Origin: an uncultured Myxococcales bacterium
Lineage (GTDB): Bacteria > Myxococcota_A > Bradymonadia > UBA7976 > UBA1532
NCBI GenBank assembly: GCA_903847385.1
Contig: CAINDO010000599.1
Span: 1 to 62,724, forward strand
Direction of reading: 5' to 3'
Length of the DNA: 62,724 nucleotides
In this document: in pieces, positions 42,973 through 51,261 of the stretch
Numbering within the stretch: position 1 is the first letter of the stretch
Layout: every line of letters starts with the position of its first letter
Program-made: the position numbers and the translations under genes
The notes under the pieces: model-generated
Databases searched by the model: none
The model's input: only the letters and a program-made list of their open reading frames with translations
What the model was told of the DNA's origin: nothing

Positions 42973-44163
42973 GTGGAGAGACCAAGGGCCGGGCGCACGC
43001 TGCCGGAGGCGCGGGACACTTACTGGGACCCGCACCTTTCGCGCATCAACCTCGCCGAACCGAACTTCGGCAACCTGGCCCACGTCACCGGCCTGTCCAA
43101 GCAGCTGGGCGCCGGGCGCATCATCGTCACGGCCGAGGACGACGACGAGATCCGGCGGTACCTGCTGCAAAAGGCGCGTGTCGTCGGGCCGAAAGTCTTC
43201 CTGGAACTCGGTCGCCCGGATCACAGCGCGACCGCACGCCCGCTCCGCGTCGGCCAGGCCGTACGCATGTCCTGGAACCACGAGGGGTGCTGGTGGGGCT
43301 GCCACGTCCACGTGACGGAGGCGTCTCAGGCCTCGCTCGTGCTGGATTTCCCCCGCACGGTCTACCGGTTCCCGGTGCGCGAGCAGCTTTGGGGCAACGT
43401 GTCGGCCATGGCCCGCATGTTCGAGGGCTTCGACGTGACCCTCAGCGACGTGACGGACGCGCAGCCGGTCAACCACCGCAACCGCGTCACGGAGATCCTC
43501 ACCGCGGCCATCGAGCAGGCGCGGCCGTGCCTGATCTTCCTGCTCACGCCGGGCACCTTCTTCCCGGGTCAGCTCCAGGCGACGCCCGGCACGAACCCGC
43601 GGGACGTGATGCGGCCTCCCCGTACGATCGACATCCAGCTCGTGGGCACGGACATGGTCGGCGTCGGGTGGCGCGCGGGGCAGCCCGTCGCGGTCAGCGT
43701 CGTCGTCAACGGGCTGACGATCGGCTTTCGCACGAAGACTCAGGGCGGTCAGGACGCCCGACTCACGCTCGTCTGGCCCGACGCCCTGCAGCGTCGCCAG
43801 CGTCGAAAGGTTCAGCGGTGCGCCGTGGGCGCCAAGGAAATGGTCGACTTCCGGATCCCGATCGTCGACAGCCTCGGCCTGTCCCGGGGCGATGCGCGCC
43901 CGTTCCGCGTGGTGGACATCGGCCCGGGCGGGGCGTCGCTCATCTTCGACGAGCCGACCGCCGGCAGCCTGGGCAGCATGCTGCGCGACGCGGAGATCAC
44001 GCTGTACGGGCGACTGACCCAGACGGTCGCCCTCGAGGTGGTCGGCCGGGTGCCGTTCGGCAACGGCTACGTCCGGTTCTGTTGTGCGTTCCGCGGCCTC
44101 GAGGCCAAGCAGGAGCGGGCCCTCGAGGTCCTCTGCCAGAAGCTCCAGGGCCTGACGCAGTAG
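42973..44163 (+). CDS. PilZ domain protein with a long N-terminal extension
   Basis: The protein has 396 residues. The first ~200 residues are not recognised; they include basic and beta-rich segments (LGAGRIIVTAEDDDE) and an unusual Trp/Cys patch (NHEGCWWGCHVHV). A beta segment follows at about 210-260. The C-terminal PilZ domain is at about 275-395, with the arginine motif RRQRRKVQR followed by DIGPGGASL. As in the other PilZ protein of this window, Gly stands where Ser is usual in the second motif. It may read c-di-GMP made by the GGDEF protein at 13683. The GTG at 42973 has GGAGG with 7 nt spacing, which supports it. Confidence 0.75.
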   Translation: MERPRAGRTLPEARDTYWDPHLSRINLAEPNFGNLAHVTGLSKQLGAGRIIVTAEDDDEIRRYLLQKARVVGPKVFLELGRPDHSATARPLRVGQAVRMSWNHEGCWWGCHVHVTEASQASLVLDFPRTVYRFPVREQLWGNVSAMARMFEGFDVTLSDVTDAQPVNHRNRVTEILTAAIEQARPCLIFLLTPGTFFPGQLQATPGTNPRDVMRPPRTIDIQLVGTDMVGVGWRAGQPVAVSVVVNGLTIGFRTKTQGGQDARLTLVWPDALQRRQRRKVQRCAVGAKEMVDFRIPIVDSLGLSRGDARPFRVVDIGPGGASLIFDEPTAGSLGSMLRDAEITLYGRLTQTVALEVVGRVPFGNGYVRFCCAFRGLEAKQERALEVLCQKLQGLTQ

Positions 44164-44170
44164 GCCCGGC

Positions 44171-45277
44171 TCAGCGTCCGCCGCGCAGGCGTCGGCGGAT
44201 CGCCTGCGACTCGCGCCGGAGGTTCGGGTCCGGCGAACGCAGGGTCGCCAGGCGGTCCAGCGCCATCGCGGCGACGGCCTTCTCGCCCACGGCCTCGGCG
44301 AACTGCGCCCGGTAGAGCCAGCCCGGCGCGCAGTCCGGCACGTTGTCGTTCAGGCTCTCCAGGATCTTCAGGCCACCGGGGACGTCGTCCATGTCGAGCC
44401 GGTGGCGCGCCCACTGGATATAGGCCTCGGGGCGCGTCGGCGCGACGGCGATGCACTGCTCGAGCACACGCTCGGCCTCGGGCACGTTCCCGTGCTCGTC
44501 GTGTTTCACGGCCAGGTACAGGAGCAGCCCGTACTCGAGCTCCTGTTCCTCGCCTGCGTCGGAGCCCGAACGCTGCGCGATCGCCGTCGGCCGCCGGACG
44601 GGGGCCGAAGTGCGCTCGGCGTTCACCCACACCGGGTGGAGCTTCAGCACGGGATCGAAGTAGTCGATGTTCTCGACCTCGCGAACCGTCAGGCCGGCGT
44701 CCGCGTTGAGCCGGTCGAAGGCCTCGCGGTCGTACACCCGGATGGTCAGCGTGTCGTTCTCCGAGGCCTCGTGGGGCTCGCCGACCCAGAACTGGTACCG
44801 GAACCAGCCCCCAGGCTTCAGCACGCGCCCCACCTCGAGGAAGTAGCTCTCCAGCACGTCCTTGGGCAGGTGCGGGAGCACCGAGTAGCTGAACACGAGG
44901 TCGAAGTCCGCGTCCGGGAAGTCGGCGAGGTCGCTGCCGGAGTTGGCCTCGAAACGCAGTCCCGCGCGGTCGGCGTGCATTACGCGCGCGGCCTCGATCA
45001 TCGCCGGGGACACGTCCACGCCGACGACCATGGCGAATCGACCGGCGATCTGCGCCGAGAGGCGCCCGATGCCGCAGCCGAGGTCGAGCACCCGGGCCTG
45101 GGCCCCGATCCGCCCGCGCAGACCGTCCAGGAGCGCCGCCGCGTCGGCCTCGGCCGACAACTCGTAACTGGCCTCGTCCGCCTCGGTGGTGGCCGCCACC
45201 CAATAGCGGGGGTCCACCCGGGCGCGCCGGTCCCAGTCCTCACGCATCTTCCGCTGGATGTCCATTGAATCACTCAT
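44171..45277 (-). CDS. SAM-dependent methyltransferase fused to a TPR-like domain
   Basis: The protein has 368 residues. A class I methyltransferase fills about residues 1-215. Motif I is LDLGCGIGRLSAQ, the acidic residue follows in VVGVDVSP, and later motifs are DFDLVFSYSVLPHLP and GGWFRYQF. The C-terminal 150 residues form a TPR/helical-repeat region (VPEAERVLEQCIAVAPTRPEA, VPGGLKILESL). No specific substrate can be named. The ATG at 45277 has GGGAG with 7 nt spacing, and the longer frame lacks it. The gene is divergent from the DUF2723 membrane protein gene, so the pair may act in glycan or lipid modification (inference). Confidence 0.85.
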   Translation of the reverse strand: MSDSMDIQRKMREDWDRRARVDPRYWVAATTEADEASYELSAEADAAALLDGLRGRIGAQARVLDLGCGIGRLSAQIAGRFAMVVGVDVSPAMIEAARVMHADRAGLRFEANSGSDLADFPDADFDLVFSYSVLPHLPKDVLESYFLEVGRVLKPGGWFRYQFWVGEPHEASENDTLTIRVYDREAFDRLNADAGLTVREVENIDYFDPVLKLHPVWVNAERTSAPVRRPTAIAQRSGSDAGEEQELEYGLLLYLAVKHDEHGNVPEAERVLEQCIAVAPTRPEAYIQWARHRLDMDDVPGGLKILESLNDNVPDCAPGWLYRAQFAEAVGEKAVAAMALDRLATLRSPDPNLRRESQAIRRRLRGGR

Positions 45278-45370
45278 CAAATCGCTCCCGTCCCTCGACA
45301 CCGGACGACCGGGCAGGTAAACACCGGATCGCGCCAAATCAACAGAAAAGCGGCTTCGAAGTCCTCCAAA

Positions 45371-47128
45371 ATGCCCGAAGACGCGCCCACCGCCCCGAAT
45401 TCCGCCGACGGGACGCGCCTAGCGCCCGCCGTGATCGTCGCGGCCGTCGGGGCCTTCCTCGCGCTCACGTGCCTGCCGGGGGTCCACTGGCACGACACGG
45501 GGGAGTTCGCCGCGACGACCTGGTGGTGGAGTCTGTCCCACCCGCCCTCGCACCCGGTTCACGCGATGTGGACCCGGCCCTTCCTTTGGCTCCCGACTGG
45601 CGACCTCGCCTTCCGCGCCAACCTGGCCAGCGGCGCGACGCTCGCCCTCGCGCTGGGCCTGTTGCAGCCCCTCCTGCGCCGCTGGGCGCCCCGCCTGCCC
45701 GTCGCGCTGACCACGCTCCTGTGCCTCGCCCCGGCGTTCTGGCCGGCGATCTGGCTTCAAGGCGCTCGGGCAGAGGTTTACGCGCTGATGCTCCTGCTGT
45801 TCGTGGGGGTCCTGCGGTGCGTCGAGCCGCTCCAGCGCACGGGCGACGCGCGCGCCTTCATCGGCGCGGGGTTCCTGATCGGCCTCGCCGGGGCGTGCCA
45901 CAGCCTTTTGGGGCTCGCCGTCGTGCCGCTCACCGTGGTCGTCGCGGTGCGCGCGCGGCCGCCGGCTCGCGCGTGGGTCCTGGCCGGTGTCGCCGGCGTC
46001 GCAGGCCTGCTCGCGTACGCCTATCTCCCGCTGCGCGCCCACGCCGGCCTGGACGCAGGGTGGGGGAATCCGACGGACACCGCCCGCTTCGTGGACACGG
46101 TCCTGGCGCGCGACTGGCAGAAGAACCTCGTCTCCGAGGGCACGACCGGCCTCGACCTGGCCGCCAATGCCGTCGCCTTCACCGAGTACGGCCTGGATCA
46201 ACTGGGTCTCGTCGGCGCCCTCGCCCTGGGCCTCGCCGTGTGCGTCGCGCTGCCCGGGGCCGTGCGGAGCGGGGCCGGGCCGCTCGCGGCGGGGGTCGGC
46301 TTGCTCGTGCCCGTGCTGGCGACACGCTTCTTCTATCCGTTCGACGCCGAGAACCCGGACATCGGGGGCTACCTCGCGCCGGCACTGCTGACGGCGTTGG
46401 CCCTGGCCGCGTTCGCCCTCGGCCGCGGTCCCCGGTGGCTCTGGCCGGTGCTCGCCCTCTCGCCCTTCGCTCGCCTCGACTGGGACCCCGGCGAACGCAT
46501 GGGCAGCCGCGCCGCCGAGTCCTCCATCCGCCGCATCTTCGACGAGGTCCCTCCCGGCGGCGTCCTCGTCCTGGCCGAGTACGGGACCTGGTTCCAGGCC
46601 TGGTGGATGCGCGCCCTGATGGCCGAACGACCGGACGTCCTCGTCGTCTATCGAGGGCGGCTCGGGCAGGCCTGGGTCGCCGAGCGGGCGGCCCGCGTGA
46701 ACCCCTTCGGCGCCGCGGGGCCGGGCGCGGTGCGCCTCGCCGGCTTCCCGGACGCGTTCGACCCCTCGGACGCCTGGTTCGAAGCGGGCGTCGAACGGCG
46801 CCGCCTGGGACCGCTCGCGGACCGACTCGCGCCCGCGGGGGTCCTCTGGCGTGCGGCGCCCCCCGCGGGCCGGGCCGAGGTCGAGGCGGCCTGGTACGCA
46901 CGCCTGCCCGCCGAGGGCCTGATCGATCGCGACACGGCCTTGTCCTGGGCCTTCCAGCACGCCCTCGCCGCCGAGACGCTCCTCGCGATGCGCCCCCTGG
47001 ACGAGCTCCGGATCCGCTTTCACCTGGACAACGCCCGCTCGCTCCTGCCTGGGCACGGGGACGCCATGCTCGACGACCTGGAGGCGCGGCTGCGAGAAGC
47101 CGTCTCGCCAGCCCCGCAAGGCCTTTGA
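45371..47128 (+). CDS. DUF2723 family polytopic membrane protein
   Basis: The protein has 585 residues. Many membrane helices fill about residues 15-380, and a soluble C-terminal domain follows. The N-terminal loop reads HWHDTGEFAATTWWWSLSHP, with the acidic D-T-G-E-F signature and His-Pro-Pro segment characteristic of DUF2723. The family resembles GT-C glycosyltransferases of the protein mannosyltransferase type, which use lipid-linked sugars on the outer face of the inner membrane. The acidic pair in the first loop would be the catalytic site. The ATG at 45371 has no strong Shine-Dalgarno (GAAGTCC at -15). The stop codon sits inside the -35 of the downstream gene. A surface-protein glycosylation role fits the many secreted proteins here but is unproven. 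Confidence 0.82.
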   Translation: MPEDAPTAPNSADGTRLAPAVIVAAVGAFLALTCLPGVHWHDTGEFAATTWWWSLSHPPSHPVHAMWTRPFLWLPTGDLAFRANLASGATLALALGLLQPLLRRWAPRLPVALTTLLCLAPAFWPAIWLQGARAEVYALMLLLFVGVLRCVEPLQRTGDARAFIGAGFLIGLAGACHSLLGLAVVPLTVVVAVRARPPARAWVLAGVAGVAGLLAYAYLPLRAHAGLDAGWGNPTDTARFVDTVLARDWQKNLVSEGTTGLDLAANAVAFTEYGLDQLGLVGALALGLAVCVALPGAVRSGAGPLAAGVGLLVPVLATRFFYPFDAENPDIGGYLAPALLTALALAAFALGRGPRWLWPVLALSPFARLDWDPGERMGSRAAESSIRRIFDEVPPGGVLVLAEYGTWFQAWWMRALMAERPDVLVVYRGRLGQAWVAERAARVNPFGAAGPGAVRLAGFPDAFDPSDAWFEAGVERRRLGPLADRLAPAGVLWRAAPPAGRAEVEAAWYARLPAEGLIDRDTALSWAFQHALAAETLLAMRPLDELRIRFHLDNARSLLPGHGDAMLDDLEARLREAVSPAPQGL

Positions 47129-47153
47129 CCTCGCTCCGGAACCGGGTTATCTA
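47125..47153 (+). promoter_or_regulatory. Candidate promoter for the PP2C-cNMP gene
   Basis: TTGACC (47125-47130, five of six) contains the TGA stop of the DUF2723 gene. A -10 like TATCTA (47148-47153) follows after 17 bp. The ATG at 47188 would have a leader of about 28 nt. Pattern evidence only. Confidence 0.5.
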
Positions 47154-47187
47154 GGTCCGCAACACCACCCGACGGAAGCCACCACCC

Positions 47188-49014
47188 ATGCAGGTTCGCT
47201 TCTGGGCGGCGACCCATCAGGGCCGCACCCGCGAGCACAACGAGGACAACTTCCTGGTCGACAAGAAGTTGAACCTCTTCATCGTGGCCGATGGCATGGG
47301 TGGGCACGCGGCGGGCGAGATCGCGTCCTCCGTCGCCGTCCGCGAGGTCCGTCGACTCGTCTCCGAAAACCGCGACATCGTCGAGAACTACGCGCAGGAA
47401 GAGAGCGCCGTGGGCCGGCAGGAGGTCCTGCGGCTCATCGAGCAGGCCATCCAGCACGCCTGCGCCCGAATCTTCGAGATGGCGCAGGAGACCCCCGACC
47501 GCCGCGGGATGGGCACCACGCTCTGCATGCTGCTCGTCGCCGGTCGCCGCGGCTTCATCGGGCACGTGGGCGACAGCCGCATCTATCTGCTGCGCACCGG
47601 CCAGGTCCACCAGCTCACCGAAGACCACTCGCTGGTCAACGAGCTCATCAAACGCGGCCGCCTCAAGCCTGGGGACGTCTTCGACAGCCCCTACAAGAAC
47701 GCGGTCACGCGCGCCGTGGGCGTGTACGAGTCGGTCGAGGTGGACACGCTCGACTTCGACATCCTGCCCGGGGACAACTACCTGCTCTGCAGCGATGGTC
47801 TGTCCTGCTACCTGGACAACGAGACCACGCGGCACATTCTCGGCGCCGACAACGTCAAGGAGATCCCGGACCGCTTCATCGAGCTGGCCAACAACGCGGG
47901 CGGCAAGGACAACATCACGTCCGTCGTCGTGCGCGTCCAGCCCGAGGCGGACGAGTCGCGCAACGAGCGGATGACCGAGGTCCGGCTCAAGCTGGACACG
48001 CTCCGGGCGATCCCGCTGTTCAAGTACCTGTCCTACAAGGGCCTGGTGAAGGTGATGAACATCACCGACAACCGCCGGGTCCCCGCGGGTACGCTCCTCT
48101 TCGAAGAGGGCTCCCGAGGCGAGGACTTCTACCTCATCCTGCAGGGCCGCGTGGCCATCGAGAAGGGCGGCCTTCTGCTCGCCGAGCTCGGCGCCGGCGG
48201 CCACTTCGGCGAGATGGCGATGGTCGACAAGTCGCCGCGCTCGGCGACGGCCCGCGTGGTCGAGGACAGCAAGCTGCTGATCATCCAGCGGCAGCAGTTC
48301 TACGAGATCATGCGGCGCGACCCGAACATGGCCGTGAAGCTCATGTGGAGCTTCATCCAGGTCCTGAACACCCGTCTCAGGCTCACGAACAACGAGCTCC
48401 TCTCCGCCCGCGACACGATCGACGTCCTCCGCCATCATCAAATCGGCGGGGTCGTCGCCGAGATGCCGTCGATCGATCCGGCCGTGGCCGCCGTCGCCGG
48501 ACTCCCGGTGGGCGTGACGGACGAGCTCATCCCCGGCTTCCTCTTCGCGGACAGCGAGCAGGTGCAGACGGACCCGCTCCTTCGCCTCGACCCGTCGGCG
48601 AACGAGTTCGGCGAGGCGGACGTCGACGATCGCCCCGGAATTACGGCGCGGATCAGCCAGAACCTCTCGCCCCCGGAGCCCGCCCATCCGGCGCCACCTT
48701 CGCCGCCGCCGCTCTCCGCGCCCCCCGAGGCTCTGGAGCCCGAGGCCCTGGAGTTCGAGTCCACGCCGACGCCCGCCCCGGCGCCGGTCGAGGCCTCCGC
48801 GCCCGTCGTCACGCTCCCCCGGACGACGACGCCCCCCACGGTCATCGACGCCCCCGTGCCGGCCCTCTCGCCCCCCCCGGCGGACGACGCCGAGGCGCGC
48901 GTCACGGTCGATCTCGCTCGCCACCCCAACCGCGCCCGCGGATCGGCCTTCTCCGGGGTCTCGTCCGTCGACATCGCCGACGACGACGCCATCGAGGACC
49001 CGGGCGAAGATTAG
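47188..49014 (+). CDS. PP2C-type protein phosphatase fused to a cyclic-nucleotide-binding domain
   Basis: The protein has 608 residues. The PP2C phosphatase domain covers about 1-250. All metal-binding motifs are present: [41 protein letters not shown] and [12 protein letters not shown] linker leads to a cyclic-nucleotide-binding (CRP-type) domain at about 275-390, with [18 protein letters not shown], which carries the Glu and Arg that bind the cyclic phosphate. The last ~170 residues are Pro/Ala-rich and disordered. This looks like a cytosolic phosphatase whose activity on kinase targets is set by cAMP or cGMP. Candidate partners are the Hanks-type kinases of this window. A small secreted protein gene follows 13 bp downstream. 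Confidence 0.9.
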   Translation: MQVRFWAATHQGRTREHNEDNFLVDKKLNLFIVADGMGGHAAGEIASSVAVREVRRLVSENRDIVENYAQEESAVGRQEVLRLIEQAIQHACARIFEMAQETPDRRGMGTTLCMLLVAGRRGFIGHVGDSRIYLLRTGQVHQLTEDHSLVNELIKRGRLKPGDVFDSPYKNAVTRAVGVYESVEVDTLDFDILPGDNYLLCSDGLSCYLDNETTRHILGADNVKEIPDRFIELANNAGGKDNITSVVVRVQPEADESRNERMTEVRLKLDTLRAIPLFKYLSYKGLVKVMNITDNRRVPAGTLLFEEGSRGEDFYLILQGRVAIEKGGLLLAELGAGGHFGEMAMVDKSPRSATARVVEDSKLLIIQRQQFYEIMRRDPNMAVKLMWSFIQVLNTRLRLTNNELLSARDTIDVLRHHQIGGVVAEMPSIDPAVAAVAGLPVGVTDELIPGFLFADSEQVQTDPLLRLDPSANEFGEADVDDRPGITARISQNLSPPEPAHPAPPSPPPLSAPPEALEPEALEFESTPTPAPAPVEASAPVVTLPRTTTPPTVIDAPVPALSPPPADDAEARVTVDLARHPNRARGSAFSGVSSVDIADDDAIEDPGED

Positions 49015-49027
49015 CCGCTGACGCAGC

Positions 49028-49702
49028 ATGCTCCGCAAGCACTCGAAAGCCCTCCTGGGCACCCTCGCGTTCATCGTCGCCCTGGTCGCCTCCGTGGCCG
49101 TCGTCCAGCGGCCGCGCACCGCGCCGGAGCCCACCGGCAAGCTCGTCTTCGAGGACGAGTTCGAGCGCGCCGAGATCGGTGACCAGTACCTGCAGTCCGG
49201 GCCCGACCTCAACTGGAAGGCCGGCACCTGGAAGATCGAAGGCGGCCGCCTGGTCGCCCAGGACATCCACAACGCGGCGCTCTGGCTGAAGTTCGAGATG
49301 CCCGAGAAGGTCCGCATCGACGTCGACGTGCGCCCGGAGTCGGACGCCGGGGACATCAAGGTCGAGGTCTTCGGCGACGGCCGCACCCACCAGAGCGGCT
49401 ACATCGCCATCATGGGCGGCTGGAAGAACACGGTGAACTGCCTCGCGCGGCGGGACGAGCACAGCGAGGAGCGCAAGCAGGACAGCCGCTGCGGACCGGG
49501 CAACCGCTGCGTCGAGCCCGACATGGAGTACCACTGGACCTTCATCCGGACGGACAACGTCCTGAAGTGGTACGTCGACGGCCAGCTCATGCTCGTGTAC
49601 GACGACAAGCACCCGGTGATGGGGCGGCACTTCGCCTTCAACAACTGGGAGGCCAAGGGCAGCTACGACCACCTGAAGATCTACGACCTCAGCGGGCAGT
49701 GA
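49028..49702 (+). CDS. Membrane-anchored or secreted LamG/concanavalin-like protein
   Basis: The protein has 224 residues. The N-terminus is a basic-hydrophobic anchor (LLGTLAFIVALVASVAVV). The rest looks like a single beta-sandwich of the jelly-roll type: LVFEDEFERAEIG, WKIEGGRLVAQDIHNAALW, VRIDVDVRPES and a final YVDGQLMLVYDDKHPVMG. This order fits the LamG-like, DUF1080-like sugar-binding family. Two Cys pairs (NCLARR, RCGPGNRC) may form disulfides. No catalytic acids are obvious. The ATG at 49028 lies 13 bp after the phosphatase, so it is probably co-transcribed. Its end overlaps the nitrilase gene by 14 bp tail to tail. Confidence 0.68.
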   Translation: MLRKHSKALLGTLAFIVALVASVAVVQRPRTAPEPTGKLVFEDEFERAEIGDQYLQSGPDLNWKAGTWKIEGGRLVAQDIHNAALWLKFEMPEKVRIDVDVRPESDAGDIKVEVFGDGRTHQSGYIAIMGGWKNTVNCLARRDEHSEERKQDSRCGPGNRCVEPDMEYHWTFIRTDNVLKWYVDGQLMLVYDDKHPVMGRHFAFNNWEAKGSYDHLKIYDLSGQ

Positions 49703-50564
49703 GCTCGGGGCGCCGATGCGCCAGGACCGGCAGCCGGGCGCGCACATCGTCCTGTCGCGTGAAGTCGAGGTCGGCGAGCGCGAGGCCCACGCCGTCCGCC
49801 CGCTCGGCCAAGACGTCACCCCACGGATCGACGATCAGGCTGTGGCCGTACGAACTGCGCCCGGACGCGCCGTGCACCCCGGTCTGCGCAGGCGCAACCA
49901 CGAAACACTGATTCTCCACGGCCCGCGCCCGCAGGAGCAGGTGCCAGTGCGCCTGACCCGTGGGAACGGTGAACGCCGAGGGCACGAACAGCACGCGGGC
50001 GCCCTCGGCGACGTGCGCCCGGAACAGCTCGGGAAAACGCAGGTCGTAGCAGATGCTCAGCCCGACCCGGACGCCGTCCACCTCGGCCGTCACGACGGCG
50101 TCACCCGCTGCAGTGTAGCTCGACTCACGAATCTGGCGGCCGTCGGGCAGATCCACGTCGAAGAGGTGCAGCTTGCGATACGCCGCGACCCGCGCGCCGC
50201 TCGGGTCGATCAGGAACGATGTGTTGTACGGGCGGGCGGGCAGGCGACCCCGCTCGGGAAAGCCCCCCACCAGCAGCCAGACACCATGCGCGGCGGCCAG
50301 GGCACACAGGGCCCCGGCCCGGGGCCCGTCGAGCGGCTCGGCGATCGCCTCGCGCACCCGCGTGTCGCCCATGAAGACGACGTTCTCCGGCAGCGCGACG
50401 AGCCGGGCGCCGGCGCCCGCCGCCTCGGCGACCAGCGCGGCCGCCTGGGCCAGGTTCGTGTCCGGATCCTGCCCGACGCACATCTGCGCCGCGGCGATCC
50501 GCATCGAAGGCATCGAAGGCATCGAAGGGAAGGATGAACGGGCGTCGGGGGTGGTGTCGGCCAT
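49689..50564 (-). CDS. Carbon-nitrogen hydrolase (Nit1/NIT2-like, deaminated glutathione amidase type)
   Basis: The protein has 291 residues. The nitrilase fold carries the full Glu-Lys-Cys triad: the Glu in ALPENVVF, the Lys in YRKLHLFDVD and the Cys in SICYDLRFPELFR. The HLFDVD segment and the length fit the Nit1/Nit2 group, which hydrolyses deaminated glutathione and related omega-amides. The start is uncertain. The ATG at 50564 is used here, but in-frame ATGs at 50504 and within a 9-bp repeat (50502-50528) begin nearer the family N-terminus, and none has a clear Shine-Dalgarno. The gene is divergent from the ribosome-maturation cluster. Confidence 0.85.
   Translation of the reverse strand: MADTTPDARSSFPSMPSMPSMRIAAAQMCVGQDPDTNLAQAAALVAEAAGAGARLVALPENVVFMGDTRVREAIAEPLDGPRAGALCALAAAHGVWLLVGGFPERGRLPARPYNTSFLIDPSGARVAAYRKLHLFDVDLPDGRQIRESSYTAAGDAVVTAEVDGVRVGLSICYDLRFPELFRAHVAEGARVLFVPSAFTVPTGQAHWHLLLRARAVENQCFVVAPAQTGVHGASGRSSYGHSLIVDPWGDVLAERADGVGLALADLDFTRQDDVRARLPVLAHRRPELTAR
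50502..50528 (-). repeat. Three 9-bp direct repeats at the nitrilase start
   Basis: CATCGAAGG is repeated three times without a gap. On the minus strand each copy offers an ATG, and the repeat encodes the MPS tripeptide. Change in copy number would keep the frame and shift the N-terminus by three residues. Confidence 0.8.
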
Positions 50565-50590
50565 GAACGACACGTTCCCACACGGTCGCC

Positions 50591-50619
50591 TTGCACTCCA
50601 CGAAATCGTGTGTTAGACG
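50591..50619 (+). promoter_or_regulatory. Candidate promoter of the rimP-nusA-infB cluster
   Basis: TTGCAC (50591-50596) and TAGACG (50614-50619) are 17 bp apart, with TGT before the -10, an extended form. The start point would be about 50626, about 27 nt before a terminator-like hairpin and about 77 nt before rimP. Pattern evidence only. Confidence 0.45.
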
Positions 50620-50652
50620 CTCCCCCGAATTCGCCAGTGGTCATCCAGGTGA

Positions 50653-50675
50653 AGGGCTCCTCAGGAGCCCTTTTT
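50653..50675 (+). terminator. Intrinsic terminator-like hairpin in the rimP leader
   Basis: AGGGCTCC and GGAGCCCT form an 8-bp stem with a TCA loop and are followed directly by TTTTT. It has the form of a rho-independent terminator, but it lies upstream of rimP with no gene before it on this strand. It may attenuate the cluster or end a small leader RNA. Confidence 0.6.
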
Positions 50676-50702
50676 CGTTTCCGACGTTCGAGAAGAGTCC
50701 CG

Positions 50703-51248
50703 GTGTCCGAGCAAGCAGCCATCTCCCAGCCCGTCGTCCTCATCGGCGGCGCGGCGCGACCGGTTCCGGCGCGCGTCCGCGCGGCCATCGAACCCATCGT
50801 CGTCGGTCTGGGCCTCGAGCTCGTCGGCGTCGAGCTCGCCCGGGACGGCGCCCGCCAGGTGCTCTGGGTCTTCCTCGACACGGAGGGCGGTCTCACCCTG
50901 GACGACTGCACGCGTGCCCACCCCGAAATCTCCGCCGCTCTGGACGTCGACGATCCCATCGCCGAGGCCTACGAGCTGCGTGTTTCCTCGCCGGGACTCG
51001 ACCGGCCGTTGATGACGAACGTCGACTTCCAGCGCTTTGCCGGCCGCGAAGCCGTCGTTCAACTCGGCGATGCCCACGACGGGCGCCGCAAGTTCACCGG
51101 AGTCATCGGTCCCACGACCGAGGAGACCGTTGAGCTCCAATGCCAGGACGGGACGTTTTCCGTTCCCCTGGAGAAAATCAGCAAGGCCCGCCTGAAGTTC
51201 GAGATCCCGCAGGGCGGTCAGAAGACGAAGGCCGGTAAGAAGCCCTGA
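50703..51248 (+). CDS. rimP: Ribosome maturation factor RimP
   Basis: The protein has 181 residues. The N-terminal alpha-beta RimP domain is recognised from [19 protein letters not shown] and the catalytic-like [12 protein letters not shown] stretch, with [17 protein letters not shown] after it. The C-terminal Sm-like barrel ends in a Lys-rich tail. RimP is needed to mature the 30S subunit. Its place directly before nusA is the classical order. The GTG at 50703 is chosen because upstream frame would translate the leader hairpin. The leader holds a terminator-like stem. NusA starts 13 bp downstream. Confidence 0.92.
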   Translation: MSEQAAISQPVVLIGGAARPVPARVRAAIEPIVVGLGLELVGVELARDGARQVLWVFLDTEGGLTLDDCTRAHPEISAALDVDDPIAEAYELRVSSPGLDRPLMTNVDFQRFAGREAVVQLGDAHDGRRKFTGVIGPTTEETVELQCQDGTFSVPLEKISKARLKFEIPQGGQKTKAGKKP

Positions 51249-51261
51249 TTGGAGGCAAGTG

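Noticed and set aside
45278..45370. Promoters in the methyltransferase/DUF2723 spacer
   Set aside because: TTGATT with TACCTG on the minus strand is too far from consensus to list.
50574..50702. tRNA gene upstream of rimP, as in some enterobacteria
   Set aside because: No cloverleaf or CCA-type end could be drawn; only the short hairpin is present.
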